Shown here in pieces: positions 1 through 6,297 of a DNA stretch of 6,348 nt. The position numbers and the translations under genes are program-made. The stretch is from positions 1 to 6,348 of the forward strand of contig DDWD01000093.1 in NCBI GenBank assembly GCA_002345825.1, given 5' to 3'. Under the pieces are notes generated by a model. The model was not told where the DNA came from and made no database searches. It was given only the letters and a program-made list of their open reading frames with translations. Each line of letters opens with the position of its first letter. Position 1 is the first letter of the stretch. This stretch comes from Bacteroidales bacterium UBA2295 (GTDB lineage: Bacteria > Bacteroidota > Bacteroidia > Bacteroidales > Tenuifilaceae).

Positions 1-429
1 CCATCGCATCATATTCCATATCTATACAACTGGACAGCAAACCCTTGGAAAACCCAGGAAACGGTAAGAATGATTATCGAAACCAAGTACAAGCCAACCC
101 CCGATGGCCTTAGCGGAAACGACGACCTTGGGCAAATGAGCGCTTGGTACATATTTAGCGCATTAGGATTTTACCCTGTTGCCCCTGGCTCCGAATTCTA
201 CGAGTTGGGTAGTCCATTGGTTAAATCGGCCACTATAAATCTTGAGAATGGCAAAACCTTTAAGATTAGAGCCGTTAACCAGTCGCCCGATAATAAGTAT
301 GTGCTAAAAGCGAAGCTAAACGGGCAGGATATAATAAACAACAAGATTAGCCATTTCGATATTAAGGCTGGTGGCGAGCTAGTATTCTACATGGGTGCCA
401 GTTCGCGATGGAGCATAAAGCATTACTAA
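1..429 (+). CDS. GH92 exo-alpha-mannosidase, C-terminal fragment (5' end outside window)
   Basis: The reading frame is open from the first base, so this is the last 142 residues of a longer protein. It starts in PSHHIPYLYN and runs through PWKTQ to the GH92 signature PDGLSGNDDLGQMSAW, then GFYPV. The signature's second Asp (bases 124-126) is the expected general base of these calcium-dependent inverting enzymes, which remove terminal alpha-mannose. In a hand count, 41 of 63 residues from PSHH to PG match the second GH92 at 3079-6009, so the two are diverged paralogues rather than a recent duplication. It ends shortly after the catalytic domain (…WSIKHY) and lacks the two C-terminal domains of the second GH92. 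The general acid, the N-terminal sandwich and any signal peptide lie outside the window. The internal ATG at 70 is not a credible start because homology continues upstream of it. The stop is 13 bases before the GH2 gene, which suggests co-transcription. The linkage cleaved cannot be told. Confidence 0.93.
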   Translation, partial: PSHHIPYLYNWTANPWKTQETVRMIIETKYKPTPDGLSGNDDLGQMSAWYIFSALGFYPVAPGSEFYELGSPLVKSATINLENGKTFKIRAVNQSPDNKYVLKAKLNGQDIINNKISHFDIKAGGELVFYMGASSRWSIKHY

Positions 430-442
430 AAACAATAGTGTA

Positions 443-2998
443 ATGAAACATCGCCTTAATATCATTTCTTTATTTACAGTTGCAATGCTCATATTATCAT
501 CCTGCAAAGAAGAACCTAGAAGGGAACTGATTGAAAGGATGGAGCTGAATACAAATTGGATTTTTCGCAATAGCAGCGAACCCAATTGGTATCCTGCCAA
601 CGTACCCGGAACTGTTCACACCGACCTCAGGAACAATGGCGTTATTGAAAATCCCTTTTATGGCTGTAACGAGGAGAAACTCCAGTGGATAGGTGAGCGC
701 GATTGGATTTACAAAAATCAGTTTACAGTCGACTCCAACCTACTTGCGAACAAAAATATCAACCTTGTTTTTGAGGGATTGGACACCTACGCCAATGTAA
801 TGCTAAATGGCCAAACAATATTGCAAGCCAATAATATGCATCGCAGGTGGGAGTTTGATTGCAAGGATCAACTCAAGGTTGGTAACAACCTTTTGGAGAT
901 ACATTTCCAATCGGCATTAAACAAATTTTTTGAGGATTCGCTGGCCCTTGGCTATCCCCTACCCGGCGGTAGGTGGAACTTTGCCCGCAAGGCGGCTTAC
1001 CATTTTGGGTGGGACTGGGGTCCCCGATTTATCACCGCAGGAATTCACAAACCAGTTTACCTTGAGACCTGGAACACCCATCGCCCAACCGATTTCCATA
1101 TCTACACCAAAAATATTGACCAACAAGCAGCAACCATCGGCTTAACTTACTGGGTCGAATCCGCAATCGACGAAACTGCCACAATCCGAATAATCGATAC
1201 CAAAACCAATAAGGAACTAACCAATCAAACCTGCCTACTCGGCAGGCAGGCAATCAACCTTCAATCAGCCAATCAAAATTACCGCATCGAATTTAGTATC
1301 GATAACCCAAAACTCTGGTGGAGCAATGGCCTGGGCGAACCACATATTTACGATTTACACATTGAGCTAATAACCGAATCGGGTTATATCCATACAAAAG
1401 AAATCCCCTTTGGTGTTAGAACCCTCAAAACCTTTCTTGAGGACGATGAGCACGGCCAAGCCCTATACGTTGAGCTAAACGGTCATAAGGTGTATATGAA
1501 GGGTGCCAACTACATCCCACAGCATTCGTTTATTACGGAGGTCACCCATAAAAATTATAAAGATATTGTTGATTTGGCCGTTGAGTCGAATATGAATATG
1601 CTACGCGTTTGGGGTGGCGGGGTTTACGAGGATGATATCTTTTACGAGCTTTGCAACCGCAATGGAATTCTTGTGTGGCAAGATTTTATGTTTGCCTGCG
1701 CAATGTATCCAGGCAACGACGATTACGTTGAGAACGTTAAACAGGAAGCCATACAGCAGGTAAAAAGGTTGCGCAACCATTCCAACATAGCACTATGGTG
1801 CGGCAACAACGAGGTTGATGAGGGTTGGCACAACTGGGGCTGGCAAAAGGCGCATAATATCTCAAAGAGGGATTCGACATCCATCTGGGAGGGTTATAAA
1901 AAGGTATTCCACCAAGTGCTACCCGATGCAGTTAAGGAGCACGACCCACAACGATTCTACCTATCCACCTCGCCGCTTTATGGATGGGGCTGGGAGAAAA
2001 GTTTAACCCACGGCAGCTCGCACTACTGGGGTGTTTGGTGGGGAGTGCAACCCGCTGAAACGTACATCGAGAAGGTTCCACGCTTTGCCAGCGAGTTTGG
2101 ACTGCAGGCAATGCCCACACTATCGACCATTCGAACATTCCAAACCGAGGATGAGGATTACCTATTCTCCCCTACACTACAATGTCACCAGAAACATCCT
2201 ACGGGTTACCAAACCATCGATTCGTACCTTAAGATGGAAGGGCTGTACGCCGAAACTCTGGATGAATTTATCTATCTAAGTCAGCTAGTGCAAGCCAAGG
2301 GAATTGGGCTGGCCATTGAGGCACAGCGAAGCGCAATGCCCTACTGCATGGGCACGCTATACTGGCAGCTAAACGATTGTTGGCCCGTTACCAGCTGGAG
2401 CGCCACCGATGTGTTTGGCAGCTGGAAAGCCCTGCAGTATAGGGTTCGAGAACTTTACTCCGATATTCTGGTTTCGGCAATTGATTACAACAATCAATTT
2501 GAGATTCACCTAGTATCCGATAAACTGGAAGATACCGAAGGAGTATTGGAAATTTTTGTAATTGACTTCGATGGCAACATAAAAACCCTATTCTCTAAAG
2601 AAATTTCTGCCAAAGCCAACACCTCAACTTCTGTAGTCTCAGAAAAAACAGATTTATTTTTTGCTGATATCGACAAGGAAAGGGTAATGCTGGAGGCCAA
2701 ATTTACCGATAGCAATGGTAAACAGTACGTAAACCGCAAGTTTCTTGTTCCACTTGGAATGTTTGAACTACCAACGGCAGCTATCGAAACTAGATTTGAG
2801 GAAGTAAAAGGTGGTTTTAACATTAGATTAACCTCCAATACCTTTGCTGCCCACGTTCAACTATACCTAACCGAGAGCCACGCAAAATTTAGCGATAATT
2901 TTATCCATATACTGCCCAATGAGAATGTAACAGTATTTTGCAAAACCGATTTGTCCATTGAAAGATTTAAGGAGCAACTTAGAATTATGCATTTGTAA
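443..2998 (+). CDS. GH2 beta-mannosidase, predicted surface lipoprotein
   Basis: This is a complete 851-residue retaining exo-beta-mannosidase, normal in length for the family (Bacteroides Man2A type). Residues 1-21 are a lipoprotein signal with lipobox LSSC. Cys21 is followed by KEE, matching the K-(D/E)2 form of the Bacteroidota lipoprotein export signal, so surface display is likely. Next come a sugar-binding jelly roll (about 30-205) with the beta-mannosidase motif RKAAYHFGWDWGPR (182-195), an Ig-like domain (about 208-325) with NPKLWW (288-293), and a TIM barrel (about 330-680). The barrel contains LRVWGGG (387-393), acid/base Glu457 in CGNNE, nucleophile Glu551 in RFASEFG, and YWQLNDCWPVTSWS (640-653). 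The C-terminal portion is beta-rich. The 94-residue spacing of the two glutamates fits the family. The ATG at 443 gives a clean signal peptide and follows the upstream GH92 by 13 bases, without a Shine-Dalgarno. Sitting between two alpha-mannosidases, it probably removes the core beta-1,4-mannose of N-glycans; beta-mannan oligosaccharides are the alternative. A palindromic repeat lies within codons 263-270. Confidence 0.96.
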   Translation: MKHRLNIISLFTVAMLILSSCKEEPRRELIERMELNTNWIFRNSSEPNWYPANVPGTVHTDLRNNGVIENPFYGCNEEKLQWIGERDWIYKNQFTVDSNLLANKNINLVFEGLDTYANVMLNGQTILQANNMHRRWEFDCKDQLKVGNNLLEIHFQSALNKFFEDSLALGYPLPGGRWNFARKAAYHFGWDWGPRFITAGIHKPVYLETWNTHRPTDFHIYTKNIDQQAATIGLTYWVESAIDETATIRIIDTKTNKELTNQTCLLGRQAINLQSANQNYRIEFSIDNPKLWWSNGLGEPHIYDLHIELITESGYIHTKEIPFGVRTLKTFLEDDEHGQALYVELNGHKVYMKGANYIPQHSFITEVTHKNYKDIVDLAVESNMNMLRVWGGGVYEDDIFYELCNRNGILVWQDFMFACAMYPGNDDYVENVKQEAIQQVKRLRNHSNIALWCGNNEVDEGWHNWGWQKAHNISKRDSTSIWEGYKKVFHQVLPDAVKEHDPQRFYLSTSPLYGWGWEKSLTHGSSHYWGVWWGVQPAETYIEKVPRFASEFGLQAMPTLSTIRTFQTEDEDYLFSPTLQCHQKHPTGYQTIDSYLKMEGLYAETLDEFIYLSQLVQAKGIGLAIEAQRSAMPYCMGTLYWQLNDCWPVTSWSATDVFGSWKALQYRVRELYSDILVSAIDYNNQFEIHLVSDKLEDTEGVLEIFVIDFDGNIKTLFSKEISAKANTSTSVVSEKTDLFFADIDKERVMLEAKFTDSNGKQYVNRKFLVPLGMFELPTAAIETRFEEVKGGFNIRLTSNTFAAHVQLYLTESHAKFSDNFIHILPNENVTVFCKTDLSIERFKEQLRIMHL
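1229..1250. repeat. Palindromic mini-repeat inside the GH2 gene
   Basis: Bases 1230-1250 form an imperfect palindrome. CCTGCCT (1230-1236) pairs with AGGCAGG (1244-1250), and an alternative pairing joins CCTGCC (1230-1235) with GGCAGG (1241-1246). It is read in frame as TCLLGRQA (residues 263-270) in the Ig-like domain. The 7-bp word CAATCAA lies directly on both sides (1222-1228 and 1251-1257). It resembles, from memory, the CCTGCC/GGCAGG palindromes scattered through many Bacteroidota genomes, which give peptides such as LPxGRQ when they fall in genes. The palindrome is seen; the family assignment is inference. Confidence 0.55.
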
Positions 2999-3001
2999 TA
3001 G

Positions 3002-3064
3002 TCCACAGATTTTCACAAATTAACGCAAATAATACATTTGTGGATATTTGTGAAAATTTGTGGA
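3002..3064. repeat. Imperfect inverted repeat between the GH2 and second GH92 genes
   Basis: The arms at 3002-3020 and 3046-3064 are 19 bp each and complementary except for one base (position 3008, G where A is expected). The 25-base loop holds a nested stem, 3024-3030 with 3036-3042, containing one G-T pair. No T-run follows, so it is not a classical intrinsic terminator. In readthrough RNA from the GH2 gene it could act as a processing or stability hairpin. The wording (CACAAATT, ATTTGTGGAT) resembles dispersed intergenic repeats of Bacteroidota, from memory. Function is unknown. Confidence 0.7.
3033..3040 (+). promoter_or_regulatory. Possible Bacteroidota -7 promoter box (TACATTTG)
   Basis: TACATTTG matches the Bacteroidota sigma-ABfr -7 consensus TAnnTTTG exactly and sits in the loop of the inverted repeat. 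Transcription would start near 3047, giving a leader of about 30 bases before the ATG at 3079. The -33 element is poor: TTTT at 3010-3013 in place of TTTG. It could be an internal promoter for the second GH92 gene, or a chance match in repeat sequence. Confidence 0.33.
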
Positions 3065-3065
3065 T
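3036..3065 (+). repeat. Three tandem 10-bp repeats
   Basis: Three consecutive 10-bp units read ATTTGTGGAT (3036-3045), ATTTGTGAAA (3046-3055) and ATTTGTGGAT (3056-3065). The first and third are identical and the middle one differs in three bases. The unit length is close to one helical turn, so equivalent bases face the same side of the DNA. The last two units form the right arm of the inverted repeat. Confidence 0.75.
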
Positions 3066-3078
3066 AAAACCAATTAAT

Positions 3079-6009
3079 ATGAACAAAACAAACCTCTTAG
3101 CAATTGGTCTGGCGCTACTGGCCACAGCCTGCACAACCATAACCAAGGTGGAAAACCCTGCTGATTTTGTAAATCCCTTTATCGGTACCGATGCCCACGG
3201 GCACACATACCCCGGTGCTTCAATGCCATTTGGAATGGTGCAGCTTAGTCCCGATACCCGCCTTGGCGGCTGGGATGGCGCATCGGGTTATCACTACACC
3301 GATTCGGTAATCTACGGTTTTACCCATACCGCCCTCAACGGCACTGGCGTGGGCGACTATGGCGATATCCTGCTAATGCCAGTTGTTGGTGAGCCAACAA
3401 TTGTAAATACTGAGTATTTATCACCTTTCCAAAAGGAAAATGAAAAGGCCAAAGCTGGCTATTACAGCGTTTTCCTCGATAAGCCCGGAGTTCTGGCCGA
3501 ACTTACCACCACAACCCGTGTGGGGTATCATCGATACACCTTTCCAGAATCGAAGGAGGCAAATATTATTATCGACCTAGAGCATAGAGACCGTGTAACC
3601 GACTCGTGGATAGAGATTATTAGCGATACCGAAATACGCGGAATGCGACGCTCAACCAACTGGGCCAACGATATGGTTTGGTTTTTCCATATGGAATTCT
3701 CCAAGCCATTCGTACACACAGGCGTAGCAAAAGATGATGAATTTATTGATGGCAATAAAGCACAAGGCACAAACATAAAGGCTTTCGTTGGATTTGAAAC
3801 CTTAAAAGATGAGGCGATAGAGGTAAAGGTTGCCCTTTCGGCTGTGGATGCCGATGGCGCGCACAAAAATCTAAAAGCCGAACTACCCGGCTGGGGTTTC
3901 GATGAGGTGAAGCATAAAGCCTACGAAGCCTGGAATAAGGAGCTAAGCAAAATAATTGTTTCGGGTAGCTCCGACGAGCAAAAAACAGTATTCTATACTG
4001 CGCTGTACCATGCATTCCTTCAGCCCAACACCTTTATGGATGTGGATAATCGGTATCGTGGAATGGGCAAGCAAATCCACACCGCCGAGGGTTTTACCAA
4101 CTACACCGTTTTCTCGCTTTGGGATACCTACCGAACTTGGCATCCGCTTATGACCATTATTGAACAGGAGCGCACAACCGATTTTATCAACGTAATGCTC
4201 AATATGTACCAGAAGGGTGGCTTGCTCCCCATTTGGGAGCTAGCTGCCAACGAAACCTACTGTATGATTGGCAACCACGCCATATCGGTAATTGCCGATG
4301 CCTACACCAAGGGCATCGATGGGTTTGATGCCGATAAAGCGCTACAGGCAATGATTCATAGCGCAACGCGCGAGCATTTTGGGTTGGGAGCATACCAAAA
4401 ATACGGCCATATCCCCGGCGATAAGGAGCACGAATCCATATCGAAAACCCTTGAGTATGCCTACAACGACTGGTGTATTGCCCTTATGGCAAAACGGATG
4501 GGTAAGGATGATATTTACCGCGAGTATATCCACAGGGCACAGTTCAACAAAAACATCTTCGATCCCTCAACGGGTTTTATGCGCCCACGCCTTAACGGAG
4601 GTTGGCTCACGCCTTTCAATCCCACCACGGTGGATTGGCACTTTACCGAGGCCAACTCATGGCAGTACAGCTTTTACGTTCCGCAGGATATTTCCGGACT
4701 GTATAAGCTACACGGTGGTAAAGAAAACCTTGCCACTAAGCTCGACGAGATGTTCGAAACCGACAGCAAAATCACCGGAAAAGATCAAAAGGATATTTCT
4801 GGATTAATTGGACAGTATGCGCACGGCAACGAGCCCAGCCACCATATGGCCTATCTGTACAACTACCTAAATCAACCATGGAAAACGCAGCAGCGTGTGC
4901 GCCAAATCATGGATGAGCTTTACACCCATAAGCCCGACGGGCTTAGCGGTAATGAGGACTGCGGACAGATGTCGGCATGGCTAATCATGAGCGCAATGGG
5001 TTTCTATCCTGTTAGCCCTGGGCAACCCGACTACACAATTGGCACCCCTTGGTTTCCAGAAATGGAGATTAATTTGGAGAATGGCAACACTTTTAAAATT
5101 ACGGCCAGCAACGTTTCCAAAAAGAATTTCTACATCCAATCGGCAACGCTAAACGACAAGGAGTACACCAAATCGTACATTTCGCACAGCGATATTATGA
5201 ACGGAGGGCATCTTCACTTCGAGATGGGGAAAAATCCCAATACGAACTGGGGAACAAACGATAATGATATTCCCAAAACCACCATTACCGACGAATTGCT
5301 TTTACCTGTACCCTATATTCTGTCTGAAGAGCGTCGCATTCGCGATACAATGCAGGTTACCATTGGCACCATTATTCCCGATTGTGAGATTTACTACACC
5401 CTCGATGGCACAATGCCCACCAAAGATTCGAAAAAATACACAGAGCCCCTTGTTTTAACAGGCACCACAACACTAAAAGCCGTAACCTACAATGAGGGAA
5501 TGGGCTTCAGCTTCGCAGTGCAAGCCGAGTTTGTGAAGATTGATATTAACCGCAGCATCGACATAAAATCGAAATGGAGTAGCAGCTACCACGCTGGAGG
5601 GCCCGAAGCGCTTATCGATGGGGTTCGAGGCGCATCGAACTGGCGCTTGGGCGGCTGGATGGGATACCAAGGAACTGATTTTGAGGCTGTGGTAGATTTG
5701 GGAAAAATTCAACCTATTAGCTATATGGCCGCTGGATTTGTGCAGGATATCCGCTCATGGATATGGATGCCCAAGGATATAACATTTTACGTATCTAAAG
5801 ATGGGAAGAACTTTACTCAGGTTGCAAACATCAAAAACAAAATACCTTTTGACGATTACGAGATTCAGCAACAGGACTTGGGTAAAAAGGTAAACACCAA
5901 GGGGCGATACGTTAAGATTAAAGCCACAAATTTTGGGCAAATACCCAAATGGCACCTTGGCGCTGGTGGCAATGCTTTTATTTTTATTGATGAGATAATA
6001 GTCAACTAA
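3079..6009 (+). CDS. GH92 exo-alpha-mannosidase with C-terminal CHB_HEX_C and F5/8 type C domains, lipoprotein
   Basis: This is a 976-residue inverting, calcium-dependent alpha-mannosidase, longer than a typical GH92 of about 720-760. Residues 1-18 are a lipoprotein signal ending LATAC (Cys18). The N-terminal sandwich carries VNPFIGT (31-37), PFGMVQLSPDT and GTGVGDYGDILLMP (from 88). The (alpha/alpha)6 catalytic domain runs to about 735. It has the probable general acid Glu524 in TEANSWQY, GNEPSHH (Glu585), and GLSGNEDCGQMSAW with the expected general base Asp627. Residues about 737-822 form a CHB_HEX_C-type domain (IYYTLDGTMPT, TTTLKAVTYN). Residues about 825-976 form an F5/8 type C (discoidin-like) domain (EALIDG, VVDLGK, DITFYVSKDGKNFTQV), probably carbohydrate-binding. 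The ATG at 3079 is preferred over the in-frame ATG at 3040, which lies in the repeat and would put 13 residues with acidic charges before the signal peptide. After Cys18 comes TTITKVE, without the acidic run of the GH2 lipoprotein. There is no Shine-Dalgarno. It follows the GH2 gene by 80 bases. The linkage is unproven. Confidence 0.95.
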   Translation: MNKTNLLAIGLALLATACTTITKVENPADFVNPFIGTDAHGHTYPGASMPFGMVQLSPDTRLGGWDGASGYHYTDSVIYGFTHTALNGTGVGDYGDILLMPVVGEPTIVNTEYLSPFQKENEKAKAGYYSVFLDKPGVLAELTTTTRVGYHRYTFPESKEANIIIDLEHRDRVTDSWIEIISDTEIRGMRRSTNWANDMVWFFHMEFSKPFVHTGVAKDDEFIDGNKAQGTNIKAFVGFETLKDEAIEVKVALSAVDADGAHKNLKAELPGWGFDEVKHKAYEAWNKELSKIIVSGSSDEQKTVFYTALYHAFLQPNTFMDVDNRYRGMGKQIHTAEGFTNYTVFSLWDTYRTWHPLMTIIEQERTTDFINVMLNMYQKGGLLPIWELAANETYCMIGNHAISVIADAYTKGIDGFDADKALQAMIHSATREHFGLGAYQKYGHIPGDKEHESISKTLEYAYNDWCIALMAKRMGKDDIYREYIHRAQFNKNIFDPSTGFMRPRLNGGWLTPFNPTTVDWHFTEANSWQYSFYVPQDISGLYKLHGGKENLATKLDEMFETDSKITGKDQKDISGLIGQYAHGNEPSHHMAYLYNYLNQPWKTQQRVRQIMDELYTHKPDGLSGNEDCGQMSAWLIMSAMGFYPVSPGQPDYTIGTPWFPEMEINLENGNTFKITASNVSKKNFYIQSATLNDKEYTKSYISHSDIMNGGHLHFEMGKNPNTNWGTNDNDIPKTTITDELLLPVPYILSEERRIRDTMQVTIGTIIPDCEIYYTLDGTMPTKDSKKYTEPLVLTGTTTLKAVTYNEGMGFSFAVQAEFVKIDINRSIDIKSKWSSSYHAGGPEALIDGVRGASNWRLGGWMGYQGTDFEAVVDLGKIQPISYMAAGFVQDIRSWIWMPKDITFYVSKDGKNFTQVANIKNKIPFDDYEIQQQDLGKKVNTKGRYVKIKATNFGQIPKWHLGAGGNAFIFIDEIIVN

Positions 6010-6014
6010 AAAAC

Positions 6015-6297
6015 AAACGCTAAAGCGCAAAGACGCTAAAAAGATTACAACATTATATTCTGATGTAAGCGATAGTTTTAAAGTATGCAAAAGAATACTT
6101 ATAGTGCCGTCAGTATACGGAATATACCGTACCTGACGGCACGGAAAGATAACCAGAATTGTTTACCGATATCTCGTCCCTACGGAACTTATAATCCGTT
6201 ACTCTGCAACAAGTTACTGAAGCTGCTAAATAGCAAGATTTTCCAACGCAAAGGTGATAAGTCGAAAAAAAATTAGCGTCCTTGCGCCTTAGCGTTT
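6015..6297. repeat. Repeat element bounded by 25-bp inverted repeats; occupies the 3' non-coding region
   Basis: The arms at 6015-6039 and 6273-6297 are inverted copies of 25 bp with two mismatches. Each carries two ACGCTAA/AGCGT-type ends around a GCGCAA core. They enclose 233 bases that hold the 6104-6142 hairpin, a second weak palindrome around CGTCCCTACGG (6175-6185), and no convincing gene. AAAC stands just outside both arms (6011-6014 and 6298-6301), but this A-rich word is too short to prove a target duplication. The arms resemble, from memory, the GCGCAAAGACGC intergenic repeats common in Bacteroidota. A non-autonomous mobile element or a nested pair of older repeats would both fit. 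Apart from this element and the short tail at the right edge, I see nothing in 6010-6348. Confidence 0.6.
6104..6142. repeat. Strong two-part hairpin (REP-like)
   Basis: GTGCCGTCAG (6104-6113) pairs perfectly with CTGACGGCAC (6133-6142). After a small internal loop, TACGG (6116-6120) pairs with CCGTA (6127-6131) around the loop AATATA. No T-run follows on either strand, so it is not a standard intrinsic terminator, though it may stabilise the 3' end of the operon transcript. A stem with a small internal bulge, followed by a CGTCCCTACGG motif about 30 bases downstream, suggests a REP-like repeat of the sort moved by RAYT transposases. That assignment is inference. Confidence 0.65.

Noticed and set aside
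1222..1257. CAATCAA pair as a proven target-site duplication
   Set aside because: The 29-bp offset would break the frame if removed, and the core word CAATCA occurs twice more just downstream (in 1262-1276), so chance similarity is likely.
2506..2838. 110-codon minus-strand frame opposite the GH2 C-terminal domain
   Set aside because: It lies wholly inside the GH2 coding sequence, which has strong family similarity; the reverse frame is serine-rich and has no recognisable motif.
3040..3078. In-frame ATG at 3040 as the start of the second GH92
   Set aside because: It lies in the repeat, would put an acidic 13-residue extension before the signal peptide, and starts upstream of the likely transcript start. 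The ATG at 3079 gives a normal lipoprotein signal.
1..6009. Evidence for a novel enzymatic or defence system
   Set aside because: All three long genes belong to well-known glycoside hydrolase families with intact catalytic motifs. No CRISPR array, tRNA, toxin-antitoxin pair or transposase is visible.
5755..6090. 111-codon minus-strand frame across the end of the second GH92
   Set aside because: It overlaps the conserved F5/8 C domain in antisense and continues into the repeat arm; no protein features support it.
6104..6142. Hairpin as an intrinsic transcription terminator
   Set aside because: The stem is strong but no T-rich run follows on either strand, and it lies about 95 bases after the GH92 stop.
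6085..6276. 63-codon plus-strand reading frame inside the right-hand repeat element
   Set aside because: It runs through the hairpin, the second palindrome and into the right arm, ends in a lysine-rich low-complexity tail, and resembles no protein I recognise. It is best explained as repeat DNA.
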